DNA of 38,778 nucleotides from the NCBI GenBank assembly GCA_019695095.1, contig JAIBAQ010000040.1:1-38778 (forward strand), written 5' to 3'. Source of the stretch: Candidatus Hydrogenedentota bacterium (lineage in GTDB: Bacteria; Hydrogenedentota; Hydrogenedentia; Hydrogenedentales; SLHB01). The translations under genes were made by a program, and so were the position numbers. This document shows, in pieces, positions 1-7,507 of the stretch (position 1 is its first letter; each line of letters begins with the position of its first letter). The notes below the pieces were generated by a model that was given only the letters and a program-made list of their open reading frames with translations, was not told where the DNA came from and ran no database searches.

Positions 1-35
1 GCGGGCCCGCTTGGGCTCGCTTTTGTGTCTTTCTC
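1..35 (+). terminator. Rho-independent terminator of an upstream gene
   Basis: The first 20 bases form an 8-bp stem, positions 1-8 with 13-20, containing one G-T wobble, and a GCTT loop. A T-rich tail follows at 21-35. It would end a plus-strand transcript entering from the left before tRNA-Lys. The stem may extend beyond the window edge, so the left boundary is not fixed. Confidence 0.6.
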
Positions 36-42
36 GCCACGT

Positions 43-118
43 GAACGGGTAGCTCAGTCGGTAGAGCATCGGACTTTTAATCCGGTGGCCGCGGGTTCGA
101 ATCCCGCCCCGTTCACCA
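43..118 (+). tRNA. tRNA-Lys (anticodon UUU)
   Basis: This is a complete 76-nt cloverleaf. The acceptor stem GAACGGG (43-49) pairs with CCCGTTC (108-114), followed by discriminator A115 and an encoded CCA at 116-118. The D-arm carries TAGCTCAG, the anticodon loop is CTTTTAA with anticodon TTT at 76-78, and the T-arm is GCGGG-TTCGAAT-CCCGC. It decodes AAA and AAG as lysine. A T-rich stretch directly after CCA (119-128) probably serves as its termination signal. The gene converges on the five-gene minus-strand operon, whose last stop codon lies only 23 bp away. No integrase or attachment-site duplication is visible beside it. Confidence 0.97.
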
Positions 119-141
119 TTTCTTTTTGTCGACCGGGGTTG

Positions 142-2262
142 TCAGGGCCAGAAGTAGTCCAGCCGCGCGACTGTCGTGTCCACCAGCAACTGCGCGCCTT
201 CCGGGCTGACGATGAACTTATCCGCGCTGTAGCCGCCGCCGGGAATTGCCTTCGCCGTCGGAAGGTATCCGCCATTCGAATCCGTAAGCTGCACCAAGAA
301 CGTCAGTACGGGTTTGCTGCGCGCTTGGATGCGTATGCCATAGTCCTGGAACAACTCGAACGGATTGGTCGCCATTCCGGCATCGCCGATTCGCAGCACG
401 TGACACACGATCGGATGAACCGAATCCGTCACGTAGAAAGGTTCGCGAGGCGGCTGGATCTCCGGCAAATCGAGTTCGATGAGGTCGTGCTTCAGTACAA
501 TCGCGGACTTGGCATCTTTGTTGGCCGTAGGGAGCGTATCGTCCACGGCGTTCACGATACGGCGCGCGATCTCCTCGCGTCGCGAAATACCGCGCCGCGC
601 AAGCATGGCCTCTTCAGCGGCTTTGCGGAACATCGTATGCGGCGAAACGTCGCCGGCGGCGGAGATCTGCGGCAGAACGAACAAATTGGGATCGTGGCGG
701 CGGTGGAGTTCTTGACGAACATCGTGCCAGAAATCGGCAGAGACTTCCGATAACCCTTCTGTTTCCTGCGCCGGACACGGCACGTTGATAAGCACCCCGG
801 TCAAGGTTTGATCGGGCCTCCAGAAATAGAGGAGTTGGACGGCGGGGTCGGCGCCGCCTTCAAAGCCCATGAAGTCGCCTCGGCGGGTGTCGCCGTACAT
901 CACGGCCGTGCCATCCGCATATTGCGCTCTTCGGTTGATGCCTACGGCGGCGCTGCCCAAAGCCCAGTTCATGCTTGCTGGAGCGCGATTTTGCCAGGCT
1001 TCGGCAATGGCTCCCGCCACCCTGTCAATGAAGAACGCGCGGTACTCTTCCGGCTTCATCGCACCGTCGCTCTCAACCACGTCGTAGAGTCCCTTGAATA
1101 CGCTGCCATCCAGAACAGGCGCGGTGTGGGTATGGGTGGCACTGATTACGATCTTGCGCGTGTCGATATCCGCCGCTCGCGATTTGACGGCTTCGCGGAT
1201 AGCGCCTGCAGTGGCCTTGTCAACCGATACGAGATCGCAAGAGACCAAAACGGCCTGTTCGGATTCGCCGTTGGGACCGCGCGTCTCGATAGCAAGCGCA
1301 GTACTGGTCAGCGGATCGCGTACTTTCGTCGAAATGCGCTTGTTGAGTTGGCCTGCCAGCGACACTGGCTTCTCTGGCGTAATGTCAGCGGTGGCCCAAC
1401 CGACGTAGAGCGGGTCCTCGCGGTTTGCGGATGCGGCGAGTGCGGCAACGTGTTCCTTAAACCACGCGCCGCACGCCTCGATTTGCGGCATGTTGTTCAA
1501 CCAATCCGATTCGTATTCGACCGTGAACAGGCCAGGCGTCAGCCGTAATTCATACACGGCTTTCAAGACTCCGGCGATATCGCCCGCACCTTGCCCCCAA
1601 GGCACGTCGTGCGCGTCGAGCGCCGCCTTGTCGAGGTCCTTCACGTGAAGAGAGAGCAGGCGCTTGCCAAGTAGCCGGACGGCTTCCGCGGGCTTAAGCC
1701 CGGAGCGCAACCAGTGCCCGGTGTCGCCGCACGCGCCGATGCGCGGCCCACGCCCCTCGCACACCTTAAGCACTTCCGCGGGATTCCAATAGCGCGAACT
1801 GCCTTCGGGATGATTGTGAATGGCCAAGTTGACGCCAAACTCGTTGCAGTACTTCTCGATGGTGTCGAGAGCCTCGGGCGCAGGTTCCGAGACGATGAAC
1901 TCCAGTCCGAGTTTGCGCGCAAATTCAAAGGTGCGTTTACACACGCCCTCGTCCGTGGGAATGTTGTGGATGTACATGCTCGTCATCCGGACTTTGGACT
2001 CATCGAGCTTTGCCTTGATCTGCTGGATCATGTCGTCAGGCAGTTCCGCGTTCAAAACGGCGTCCGAATCCGGGCGAACCCGTTGTCCTTCAAACGCCTC
2101 GATATAGGACATGCCCACGGCGGCAGTTTTGTCCACCGCTTCAAAGAAGGTGAACTCCTTGAAGCTCCACGCTGCCGGTCCCACGCGCCAGCCGAACGGT
2201 GATTGTGCATGCGCCGCAGCAGTTGCGACGAGGATTAGTGAAAGAAGGCGTACGTGCTTCAT
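142..2262 (-). CDS. Exported fusion: sugar isomerase-like TIM barrel + ceramidase-like domain
   Basis: The 706-residue product starts with a Sec signal peptide (cut near AHA-QS, residues 19-20). Residues about 22-275 resemble the xylose-isomerase-like/AP-endonuclease-2 TIM barrel, with likely metal ligands E126, H149/H151, D180/H183 in GDTGHW, H206/D209 in LHVKD and E249. Residues about 285-706 resemble the neutral/alkaline ceramidase N-terminal family: ADITPEKP, the ATHTHTAP histidine motif (H377, H379) and GDVSP (537-541), which holds the catalytic serine in true ceramidases. The usual VHxT histidine motif after the INV strand is replaced by a CPAQ-type sequence, so ceramidase activity is doubtful. 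I chose ATG at 2262 because it overlaps the upstream stop codon as ATGA, has GGAAA 5 nt upstream and begins the signal peptide; ATG 2274 in the same frame is the alternative. It is the last gene of the operon. The substrate is unknown. Confidence 0.88.
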   Translation of the reverse strand: MKHVRLLSLILVATAAAHAQSPFGWRVGPAAWSFKEFTFFEAVDKTAAVGMSYIEAFEGQRVRPDSDAVLNAELPDDMIQQIKAKLDESKVRMTSMYIHNIPTDEGVCKRTFEFARKLGLEFIVSEPAPEALDTIEKYCNEFGVNLAIHNHPEGSSRYWNPAEVLKVCEGRGPRIGACGDTGHWLRSGLKPAEAVRLLGKRLLSLHVKDLDKAALDAHDVPWGQGAGDIAGVLKAVYELRLTPGLFTVEYESDWLNNMPQIEACGAWFKEHVAALAASANREDPLYVGWATADITPEKPVSLAGQLNKRISTKVRDPLTSTALAIETRGPNGESEQAVLVSCDLVSVDKATAGAIREAVKSRAADIDTRKIVISATHTHTAPVLDGSVFKGLYDVVESDGAMKPEEYRAFFIDRVAGAIAEAWQNRAPASMNWALGSAAVGINRRAQYADGTAVMYGDTRRGDFMGFEGGADPAVQLLYFWRPDQTLTGVLINVPCPAQETEGLSEVSADFWHDVRQELHRRHDPNLFVLPQISAAGDVSPHTMFRKAAEEAMLARRGISRREEIARRIVNAVDDTLPTANKDAKSAIVLKHDLIELDLPEIQPPREPFYVTDSVHPIVCHVLRIGDAGMATNPFELFQDYGIRIQARSKPVLTFLVQLTDSNGGYLPTAKAIPGGGYSADKFIVSPEGAQLLVDTTVARLDYFWP

Positions 2263-3578
2263 GTCAGTTTCCATCCGTTATGCATGGGGCGAACCAGCAT
2301 CGAATTGGCCTTGTCATTGTCTATAAACCGTTCGGTCTTGGGGTCCCACTTCAGCTTCTGCTCCAGACGCGCGGAGATGTCGGCGAGCATGCCCATGTAG
2401 GAAGCCGTGTGGGCGGCATCCACATCAGACACGGGATCCTTGCGGCTGCGCACGCACTCCAAAAAGTTGCCGCCGTGATTTGTCGAATCGGTAAGCTTTG
2501 TATCCGTATCCTTGAATTCGACTTTGAGAAGAGACTCTGGCGCGGCCCAGATCCCCGCGCGATCGACGTGGACCCATCCTTCGTCGCCAATGAAACAGCA
2601 GCCCGCCTGTTTGAAGTCGCCTTCTTCGAATTTGCTGCTGTCCTTGAAAATCAACTTCAGGCCGTCTTCGTACGTGAACGTGCCTTCCCACGCGTTTACG
2701 TTGTCGGTGAAAGACTCGTGGCGATAGTCTGCCTTGCATTCGACTTCAAACGGCACTTGGCCGACGCGCGGGCAACCCCAGTTGGCAATGTCCAGATGGT
2801 GGACGCCCCAATTGGCGATGAACCCGACGCAGTAATCCCAGATCAGGTACCAATCAGGCCACTCGACGCGGCCGAGGTTGTAAGGCTTGTCGGGCGCGGG
2901 GCCTCTCCACATGTTCCAATCAAATCCCTCTGGAACGGGTTGGGGATCAAGCGTGCCGGAGTATTTCGGACGGTAATGCGCTCCCGGCGCGGACACCTCG
3001 ATGGTGTGTATGTTTCCGACATACCCATTTCGCGCAAGGGTGCACGCGTGCTGAAAGTCCTTGAGCGAACGCTGCCAGGTGCCAGTTTGAAATACGCGCT
3101 TGCCGCCGCGCACGGCATCGCGAATGATGCGGCATTGCTCCACCGACACGCCCAGCGGTTTCTCGCAATACATGTCCTTGCCCGCCTTGACCGCGGCAGT
3201 TGCCATGAGCGCGTGCCAATGATCTTGCGCGGTAATCACCACCGCATCGATGTCCTCGCGCGCCAACACCTCACGAAAATCGCCGTACATGGCGCAACCG
3301 GTGTCTCCGTACCTTTCGTCAACCAGTTGCTTCGCTTTTTGCCGCCGATCTTCATAGGTATCGCATACGGCCACGACCCGGCAATCGTCGAGATCGAGAA
3401 ACTTGCCCATGTTGTTTGTGCCCATGCTTCCCACGCCGATGCATCCAAGGGTGATGCGATTGCTTGGGGCCGGCGTACCTTCCGCGCCGAAAACGGAGGC
3501 GGGAACGATGTTGGGCAACGCCGCCGCAGCGCCGGTCGCTGCCGAGTATTTCAGGAATTGCCGTCGAGTCAGTTTCAT
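2259..3578 (-). CDS. Tat-exported Gfo/Idh/MocA family oxidoreductase
   Basis: A 439-residue NAD(P)-dependent sugar or polyol oxidoreductase of the Gfo/Idh/MocA family. The N-terminus has a twin-arginine motif, RRQFLK at residues 5-10, and a hydrophobic segment ending near residue 33. The Rossmann motif GVGSMG is at 48-53, the family EKP motif at 139-141 and the GVHHLD segment, near the substrate site, at 258-263. Tat export fits a protein that must fold around its cofactor before crossing the membrane, as in glucose-fructose oxidoreductase. ATG 3578 is chosen because GGGGGGA lies 7 nt upstream and it places the Arg-Arg pair near the terminus. It lies 25 bp after the isomerase-like gene and overlaps the next gene by 4 bp, so the two are probably translationally coupled. 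The substrate cannot be read from sequence. Confidence 0.93.
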   Translation of the reverse strand: MKLTRRQFLKYSAATGAAAALPNIVPASVFGAEGTPAPSNRITLGCIGVGSMGTNNMGKFLDLDDCRVVAVCDTYEDRRQKAKQLVDERYGDTGCAMYGDFREVLAREDIDAVVITAQDHWHALMATAAVKAGKDMYCEKPLGVSVEQCRIIRDAVRGGKRVFQTGTWQRSLKDFQHACTLARNGYVGNIHTIEVSAPGAHYRPKYSGTLDPQPVPEGFDWNMWRGPAPDKPYNLGRVEWPDWYLIWDYCVGFIANWGVHHLDIANWGCPRVGQVPFEVECKADYRHESFTDNVNAWEGTFTYEDGLKLIFKDSSKFEEGDFKQAGCCFIGDEGWVHVDRAGIWAAPESLLKVEFKDTDTKLTDSTNHGGNFLECVRSRKDPVSDVDAAHTASYMGMLADISARLEQKLKWDPKTERFIDNDKANSMLVRPMHNGWKLT

Positions 3579-3603
3579 GCTTCTATCCCCCCATTCCATG
3601 CGA

Positions 3604-4434
3604 CTACTTCTTTCGCAAGACCTTGTTCAAGTGGCCCAGACTCACGCGGCCTTGTTCTTCCGAGCTGCACTCCACCGAGAGCACGCCCTTGAAACCTGCC
3701 TTGCGGAGTATTTTTACGATGCGATTCCAGTCGAGCACACCTTCTCCGCATGCGCAACCGGACGGTACGCCCGTCACTTTTCCGCGGTCGCTCATGACCA
3801 CACCGCCGATGTCTTTGGCATGCACGTGAACGACCCGCTTGGCGATGGCCTCAAGAAATGCGTAGGGGTCCTGCCCTGCCATGAACACGTTGCCGGTGTC
3901 AGGATTGCAATTGTAGTAGGGCGACTTCACGAGATTCAGGAGTTCGAGATACGTGTTCAGTTTGACCGAATACTTCTGATGCGGTTCCAGCGCGATGTGC
4001 ACCTTGTGGCGCTCGGCGACAGGCAATACGCGCCGCAACGTATAGTAGATAACATCGAACGCTTGCCGCTTCGACATCCAATCAGGAACGACGCCCTCGT
4101 CGGTACACACACAGCCTGCGCCAAGCGCGTCCGCATATTCGATGGCGCGTGTAAGGAATGGGACGCTGATTTCGGGTTGGGCCATGGGCGCGTGTGCGGA
4201 CACCGCGCTGACCTTCAGTCCGAAACGTTCGACAATCTCGCGGACCTCAAGCGGATCGCGTTCCATGCTTACCGCGCCGTAGTAACCCGCTTCGCATAGC
4301 AGATCGCGGCCATTTAACATGTTCAATTCGCAGTATCGATAACCTTGCTTGCGAATTGCGGCCAAGGCGTATTCAAGTGGCTTGTCCGCGTGTCGAAATG
4401 CCTCGGTATTAAGACCCAACTGAATTTCCGGCAT
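3604..4434 (-). CDS. Sugar phosphate isomerase/epimerase-like TIM barrel
   Basis: A 276-residue protein of the xylose-isomerase-like/AP-endonuclease-2 barrel superfamily, which includes ketose 3-epimerases, IolE/IolI-type enzymes and 3-keto-sugar processing enzymes. Likely metal ligands are E150 and H152 in ALEPHQ, D179 in NPDTGN, H203/H205 and D208 in HVHAKD, and E255 in SVEC. The common GDxGH motif reads PDTGN here, so the histidine is lost. There is no signal peptide, so it should act in the cytoplasm, unlike its neighbours. ATG 4434 has AGGA about 7 nt upstream; an in-frame upstream ATG at 4482 would overlap the intercistronic hairpin and adds no family sequence. It is the third gene of the operon. 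Confidence 0.88.
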   Translation of the reverse strand: MPEIQLGLNTEAFRHADKPLEYALAAIRKQGYRYCELNMLNGRDLLCEAGYYGAVSMERDPLEVREIVERFGLKVSAVSAHAPMAQPEISVPFLTRAIEYADALGAGCVCTDEGVVPDWMSKRQAFDVIYYTLRRVLPVAERHKVHIALEPHQKYSVKLNTYLELLNLVKSPYYNCNPDTGNVFMAGQDPYAFLEAIAKRVVHVHAKDIGGVVMSDRGKVTGVPSGCACGEGVLDWNRIVKILRKAGFKGVLSVECSSEEQGRVSLGHLNKVLRKK

Positions 4435-4448
4435 GACAGTTCCTTTCT

Positions 4449-4468
4449 CGTGCCGTTGGCGCGGCACG
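4449..4468 (-). promoter_or_regulatory. Intercistronic hairpin before the isomerase-like gene
   Basis: CGTGCCG at 4449-4455 and CGGCACG at 4462-4468 form a perfect 7-bp stem with a 6-nt loop. It sits in the 66-bp gap of the operon, directly upstream of the AGGA ribosome binding site of the gene starting at 4434. No T-run follows, so it is not a terminator. It may set the relative expression of the genes on either side by affecting mRNA decay or ribosome access; that role is inference. Confidence 0.5.
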
Positions 4469-4500
4469 CCCCCCGAATTCACTGACTCGCTTCCGAGAAC

Positions 4501-5880
4501 CTATCCCTCAATGCGGTAGACGTGCGTCTTTGTCCGCAGTATGAGTGCGTTGCCGTCAACAGCGGGCGACGCCATGAAGCCGTCTTCAAGTTCATTCGTC
4601 GCGACGATTTCCGGAGTCTTGCCCGCCTTGAGAACCGTGGTCTTTCCTTGCGTGCTTGAGAAATAGATGTGGCCATCCGCGAATATCGGCGAAGTCACGT
4701 AGTTGCCGCCCGCCTTCTGCTCCCAGACCTTTGCTCCGGTTGCCGCTTCCAGGCACGTGATCATTCCGCTATTGCTGATCAGGTAGAGAAGGCCGTCGAT
4801 GAAGATCGGCGAAGGTTCCTGCGGAAGAATGGCCGACTCGGCAGTCTTCCACGCGACATGCGTTTCGCTAATGTCGCCATGTCCATCGGGCCGAATCGCC
4901 AACAACTCGCTTTCGCCCCGGCCCGATACCACGAACACGAGTCCGTCGCCATAGACCGGACGTGACGCGGATGTGTAACCGGTCGTGGGTACGTTCCAGA
5001 TTTCCTTGCCCGTGAGCGGTTCGTACGCGAAGGCTGAAGACGAACCGGCGCTTACCAGTTGATACGACAAGCCCACTTTGATTGCCAACGGCGTGCTGAA
5101 CGCCTTGCGATAATCTCCCTCGCGTTTGGGCTTGCCTGTCTCGTCGAGGTCATTCCACTTCGTGGTTCGGTCGGTTCTCCATCGTGTCTCGCCGGTGGTC
5201 TTGTCGAGCGCGGTCAGGTACTGCTGGTCGACTCCATCGAACGTCAATACAAGAAGGTTCTCGAAAATGATGGGCGACGAGCCGGGCCCGCGATAGTGAC
5301 GGCACGGCAGGTCGTTTCGACTCCAAATGGGCTTGCCGGTTGTCGTGTCCAGACACGCGGTTCCGTAGACTCCGAAATGGACGTACACTCGGCCTGCTTC
5401 GATGACGGGAGAAGGCGAAGCGTAGCCGTTGACGCCGTTGCCAAGCGGCTCAGGCTTGTCGCACGTGAAGACCTTCTCGTTGAAACGTATTTCGCCCGTC
5501 TTCGCATCCAGACAGACAGCGAAGAATTCCGTGCCCTCGTCGGTCGCCATGGTCATCCAAACCTGGCCATCAAGTACCACGGGCGTCGACCAGCCCTTCA
5601 GCGGCAGAGCCGTCTTCCACTTTACGTTTTCCGTTTCGCTCCACGATACGGGCAATCCGACTGGCTGCGTGTCTCCCTGCGGGCGAACGTGTCCATCGCC
5701 GAACGGGCCGCGAAATTCCGGCCAGCCGGTTTGTTGTGCCGCTGCAAAGGCAACTTGATCAAGCGCGGTCCACACGCTCGACCGCACGTCGGGAGCCAAA
5801 TGCGCAAATGCAACCGGGACTCCGCTTACGGTACCCGCCGCCATAATCGTCCTTAGAAATGTGCGGCGATCGATGCCCAT
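4501..5880 (-). CDS. PQQ-like beta-propeller protein, Tat-type leader
   Basis: A 459-residue outer-membrane-assembly/quinoprotein-like propeller (PQQ-like repeats). Blade motifs of the form xLDxxTGxxxW recur, for example CLDAKTG, CLDTTTGKPIW, ALDKTTGETRW, AYEPLTGKEIW and CLEAATGAKVW. The N-terminus MGIDRRTFLR followed by a hydrophobic stretch looks like a twin-arginine leader. The product is shorter than PQQ alcohol dehydrogenases and shows no dehydrogenase catalytic motif, so PQQ binding or catalysis is not implied. ATG 5880 has AAGGGA 7 nt upstream. It is closely related to the next upstream gene (5915-7261), with long near-identical blocks through the propeller, so the two arose by duplication. 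It is the second gene of the operon. A binding or scaffold role at the cell surface is one guess. Confidence 0.88.
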   Translation of the reverse strand: MGIDRRTFLRTIMAAGTVSGVPVAFAHLAPDVRSSVWTALDQVAFAAAQQTGWPEFRGPFGDGHVRPQGDTQPVGLPVSWSETENVKWKTALPLKGWSTPVVLDGQVWMTMATDEGTEFFAVCLDAKTGEIRFNEKVFTCDKPEPLGNGVNGYASPSPVIEAGRVYVHFGVYGTACLDTTTGKPIWSRNDLPCRHYRGPGSSPIIFENLLVLTFDGVDQQYLTALDKTTGETRWRTDRTTKWNDLDETGKPKREGDYRKAFSTPLAIKVGLSYQLVSAGSSSAFAYEPLTGKEIWNVPTTGYTSASRPVYGDGLVFVVSGRGESELLAIRPDGHGDISETHVAWKTAESAILPQEPSPIFIDGLLYLISNSGMITCLEAATGAKVWEQKAGGNYVTSPIFADGHIYFSSTQGKTTVLKAGKTPEIVATNELEDGFMASPAVDGNALILRTKTHVYRIEG

Positions 5881-5914
5881 CGTGAATCCCTTTCCGCTCG
5901 CGTGCTCAGTGTGG

Positions 5915-7261
5915 TTAGTTTGGCGTTTCTTCAATTCTGTACACATGGGTCTTGGTCCGCAATATCAGGGCTTTGCCATCTACCGCGGGCGACGCCATGA
6001 ACCCGTTCTCGAGTTCGTTTGTGGCAAGGATTTCAAGCGTTGGTCCTGCCTTGAATACCGTTGTCTTGCCTTGCGTGCTCGAGAAATACAGCTTGCCATC
6101 AGCGTAAATCGGAGAGGACAAGAAGTTTCCGCCGAGATCCTTCGCCCACACTTTGGCGCCAGTCCGTGCTTCCATACAGGTTACCATCCCCTGATTGCTG
6201 CACAGGTACAGCAAACCGTCGATGACGATAGGCGAAGGCTCCAGCGGGATTATGGCTGCCTCGTCGGTCTTCCACGCAATGTGCTTGTTGCTCACGTCGC
6301 CCTGTCCATCCGGACGTATGGCCCACATCTCTACCTGGCCCTGCCCTGTAAATACAAACACCAGCCCGGCTCCGTATGCCGGGCTTGCGGCGGGCGTGAA
6401 TCCTGGCATGGGAACGTTCCAGACAGCTTTGCCGGTCAGGGGTTCGTATGCGTAGGTTGCCTTTGACCCGACGCTAATCAGGAGCGGCTTACCGGCAACG
6501 TCGATGATAATTGGCGAAGTATAGGATTTGCGCCAATCGCCTTCGCGTATGGGCTTGCCTTGCTCGTCCAGGTCATTCCATTCCGTTGTCCGGTCTGTTC
6601 TCCACACGGTTTCTCCCGTGTCTTTATTGAGCGCAGTGAGGTATTGCTGGTCCACGCCGTCAAGCGTCAGGATCAGCAAGTGCTTGAAAAGAATGATAGA
6701 AGATCCCGGCCCCCGAAGGTGACGGCATGGGAGGTCCGTCCGTTTCCACAGAGCTTTCCCTGTCGCCGTGTCCAGGCATGCTGTGCCGTAACTGCCGAAA
6801 TGGACGTATACGCGGCCATGTTCGATAGCTGGGGAAGGAGAGGCGTATCCATTCACTTCGTTGTCAAGGGGTTCGGGGTTGTCGCAGGTAAACACCGTTT
6901 CATCAAAGAGCACGGCGCCTGTATTGGCATCCAGGCAGTTGGCGTGGAATTCCTTGCCGTCCTCGGTGGCCGAAGTCATCCACACCTGGCCGTCCATTAC
7001 CACGGGCGTGGACCATCCCTGGAGTGGCAGTGCCGATTTCCACTTTACATTCTCAGTCTCGCTCCAGTGGAGGGGAAGGCCGATGGTTTTCGTATCTCCC
7101 TCTGCGAGCACATGTCCATCGCCGTATGGGCCGCGAAAGGCCGGCCAGCCAGGCTGCTGGGCGCCTGCAAGTTGGCTCGCGCAGCACACAAGCACCGCAG
7201 ACGCACAGAGCATCTGTACACCCTTTGCCACCAGAAGCACGGATCTTTGTTGTCGTCTCAT
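5915..7261 (-). CDS. PQQ-like beta-propeller protein, Sec-type leader
   Basis: A 448-residue paralogue of the gene at 4501-5880, sharing the FRGP-GDGH start of the mature domain, the SETENVKWK segment, the blade motifs CLDANTG, CLDTATGKALW, ALNKDTGETVW, AYEPLTGKAVW and CMEARTGAKVW, and the C-terminal RTKTHVYRIE. Unlike its paralogue it has a hydrophobic Sec-type leader (residues 1 to about 34, likely cut before QQPGW). Two cysteines in the leader do not form a good lipobox. ATG 7261 is preceded by AGAGGGA about 7 nt upstream. It is the first gene of the operon, divergent from the GH38-like gene, so the operon promoter should lie in 7262-7507. Its function is unknown beyond being an exported propeller. 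Confidence 0.88.
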   Translation of the reverse strand: MRRQQRSVLLVAKGVQMLCASAVLVCCASQLAGAQQPGWPAFRGPYGDGHVLAEGDTKTIGLPLHWSETENVKWKSALPLQGWSTPVVMDGQVWMTSATEDGKEFHANCLDANTGAVLFDETVFTCDNPEPLDNEVNGYASPSPAIEHGRVYVHFGSYGTACLDTATGKALWKRTDLPCRHLRGPGSSIILFKHLLILTLDGVDQQYLTALNKDTGETVWRTDRTTEWNDLDEQGKPIREGDWRKSYTSPIIIDVAGKPLLISVGSKATYAYEPLTGKAVWNVPMPGFTPAASPAYGAGLVFVFTGQGQVEMWAIRPDGQGDVSNKHIAWKTDEAAIIPLEPSPIVIDGLLYLCSNQGMVTCMEARTGAKVWAKDLGGNFLSSPIYADGKLYFSSTQGKTTVFKAGPTLEILATNELENGFMASPAVDGKALILRTKTHVYRIEETPN

Positions 7262-7322
7262 TCCATGTCCCTCTTTAGAAATGAGCATCTCACGGTGCTT
7301 CTGGACGATGCAAATGAAAGCT

Positions 7323-7416
7323 CCTGGCAGCAGGATCCAATGTGCGAGATTCCTGCCAGGGTTTCTATGCAATTTGCTCCACTGGAACTCTCTTTCGTGT
7401 AACTAGACCAGTTCCA
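7323..7416. promoter_or_regulatory. Two inverted repeats in the divergent control region
   Basis: In the 246-bp gap between the divergent operon and the GH38-like gene, CCTGGCAG (7323-7330) is inverted at 7353-7360 and TGGAACT (7383-7389) at 7410-7416. Both are placed where a regulator could act on either direction. The arms are 8 and 7 bp with spacers of 22 and 20 bp, so chance or a mRNA hairpin in the operon leader is possible. No convincing -35/-10 pair was found for the minus-strand operon. Confidence 0.35.
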
Positions 7417-7430
7417 TCTCCTGAATCGCC

Positions 7431-7460
7431 TCGCCAAATGGGATGCGATTCGCCTATACT
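7431..7460 (+). promoter_or_regulatory. Possible sigma70-type promoter of the GH38-like gene
   Basis: The -10 candidate TATACT (7455-7460) matches the consensus at 5 of 6 positions. TCGCCA (7431-7436), 18 bp upstream, matches the -35 consensus at 4 of 6. Transcription would start near 7467, about 40 nt before the ATG at 7508. Confidence 0.4.
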
Positions 7461-7507
7461 CGTTCATAGCGTGAATGGGGGTTCTCAACCAAGAGAGAGA
7501 TGGGGCC

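Noticed and set aside
43-118. tRNA-Lys as an integration site for a mobile island
   Set aside because: No integrase, direct repeat of the tRNA 3' end or change in gene style was seen within the window.
2199-3692. A 497-codon plus-strand open frame
   Set aside because: It lies antisense to the Gfo/Idh/MocA gene, whose motifs are clear. The translation shows no family motif, and long antisense frames are expected in GC-rich genes.
4501-7261. PQQ-dependent dehydrogenases
   Set aside because: The propeller repeats match the PQQ-like superfamily, but the proteins are too short and lack the dehydrogenase active-site and cofactor motifs, so only the fold is claimed.
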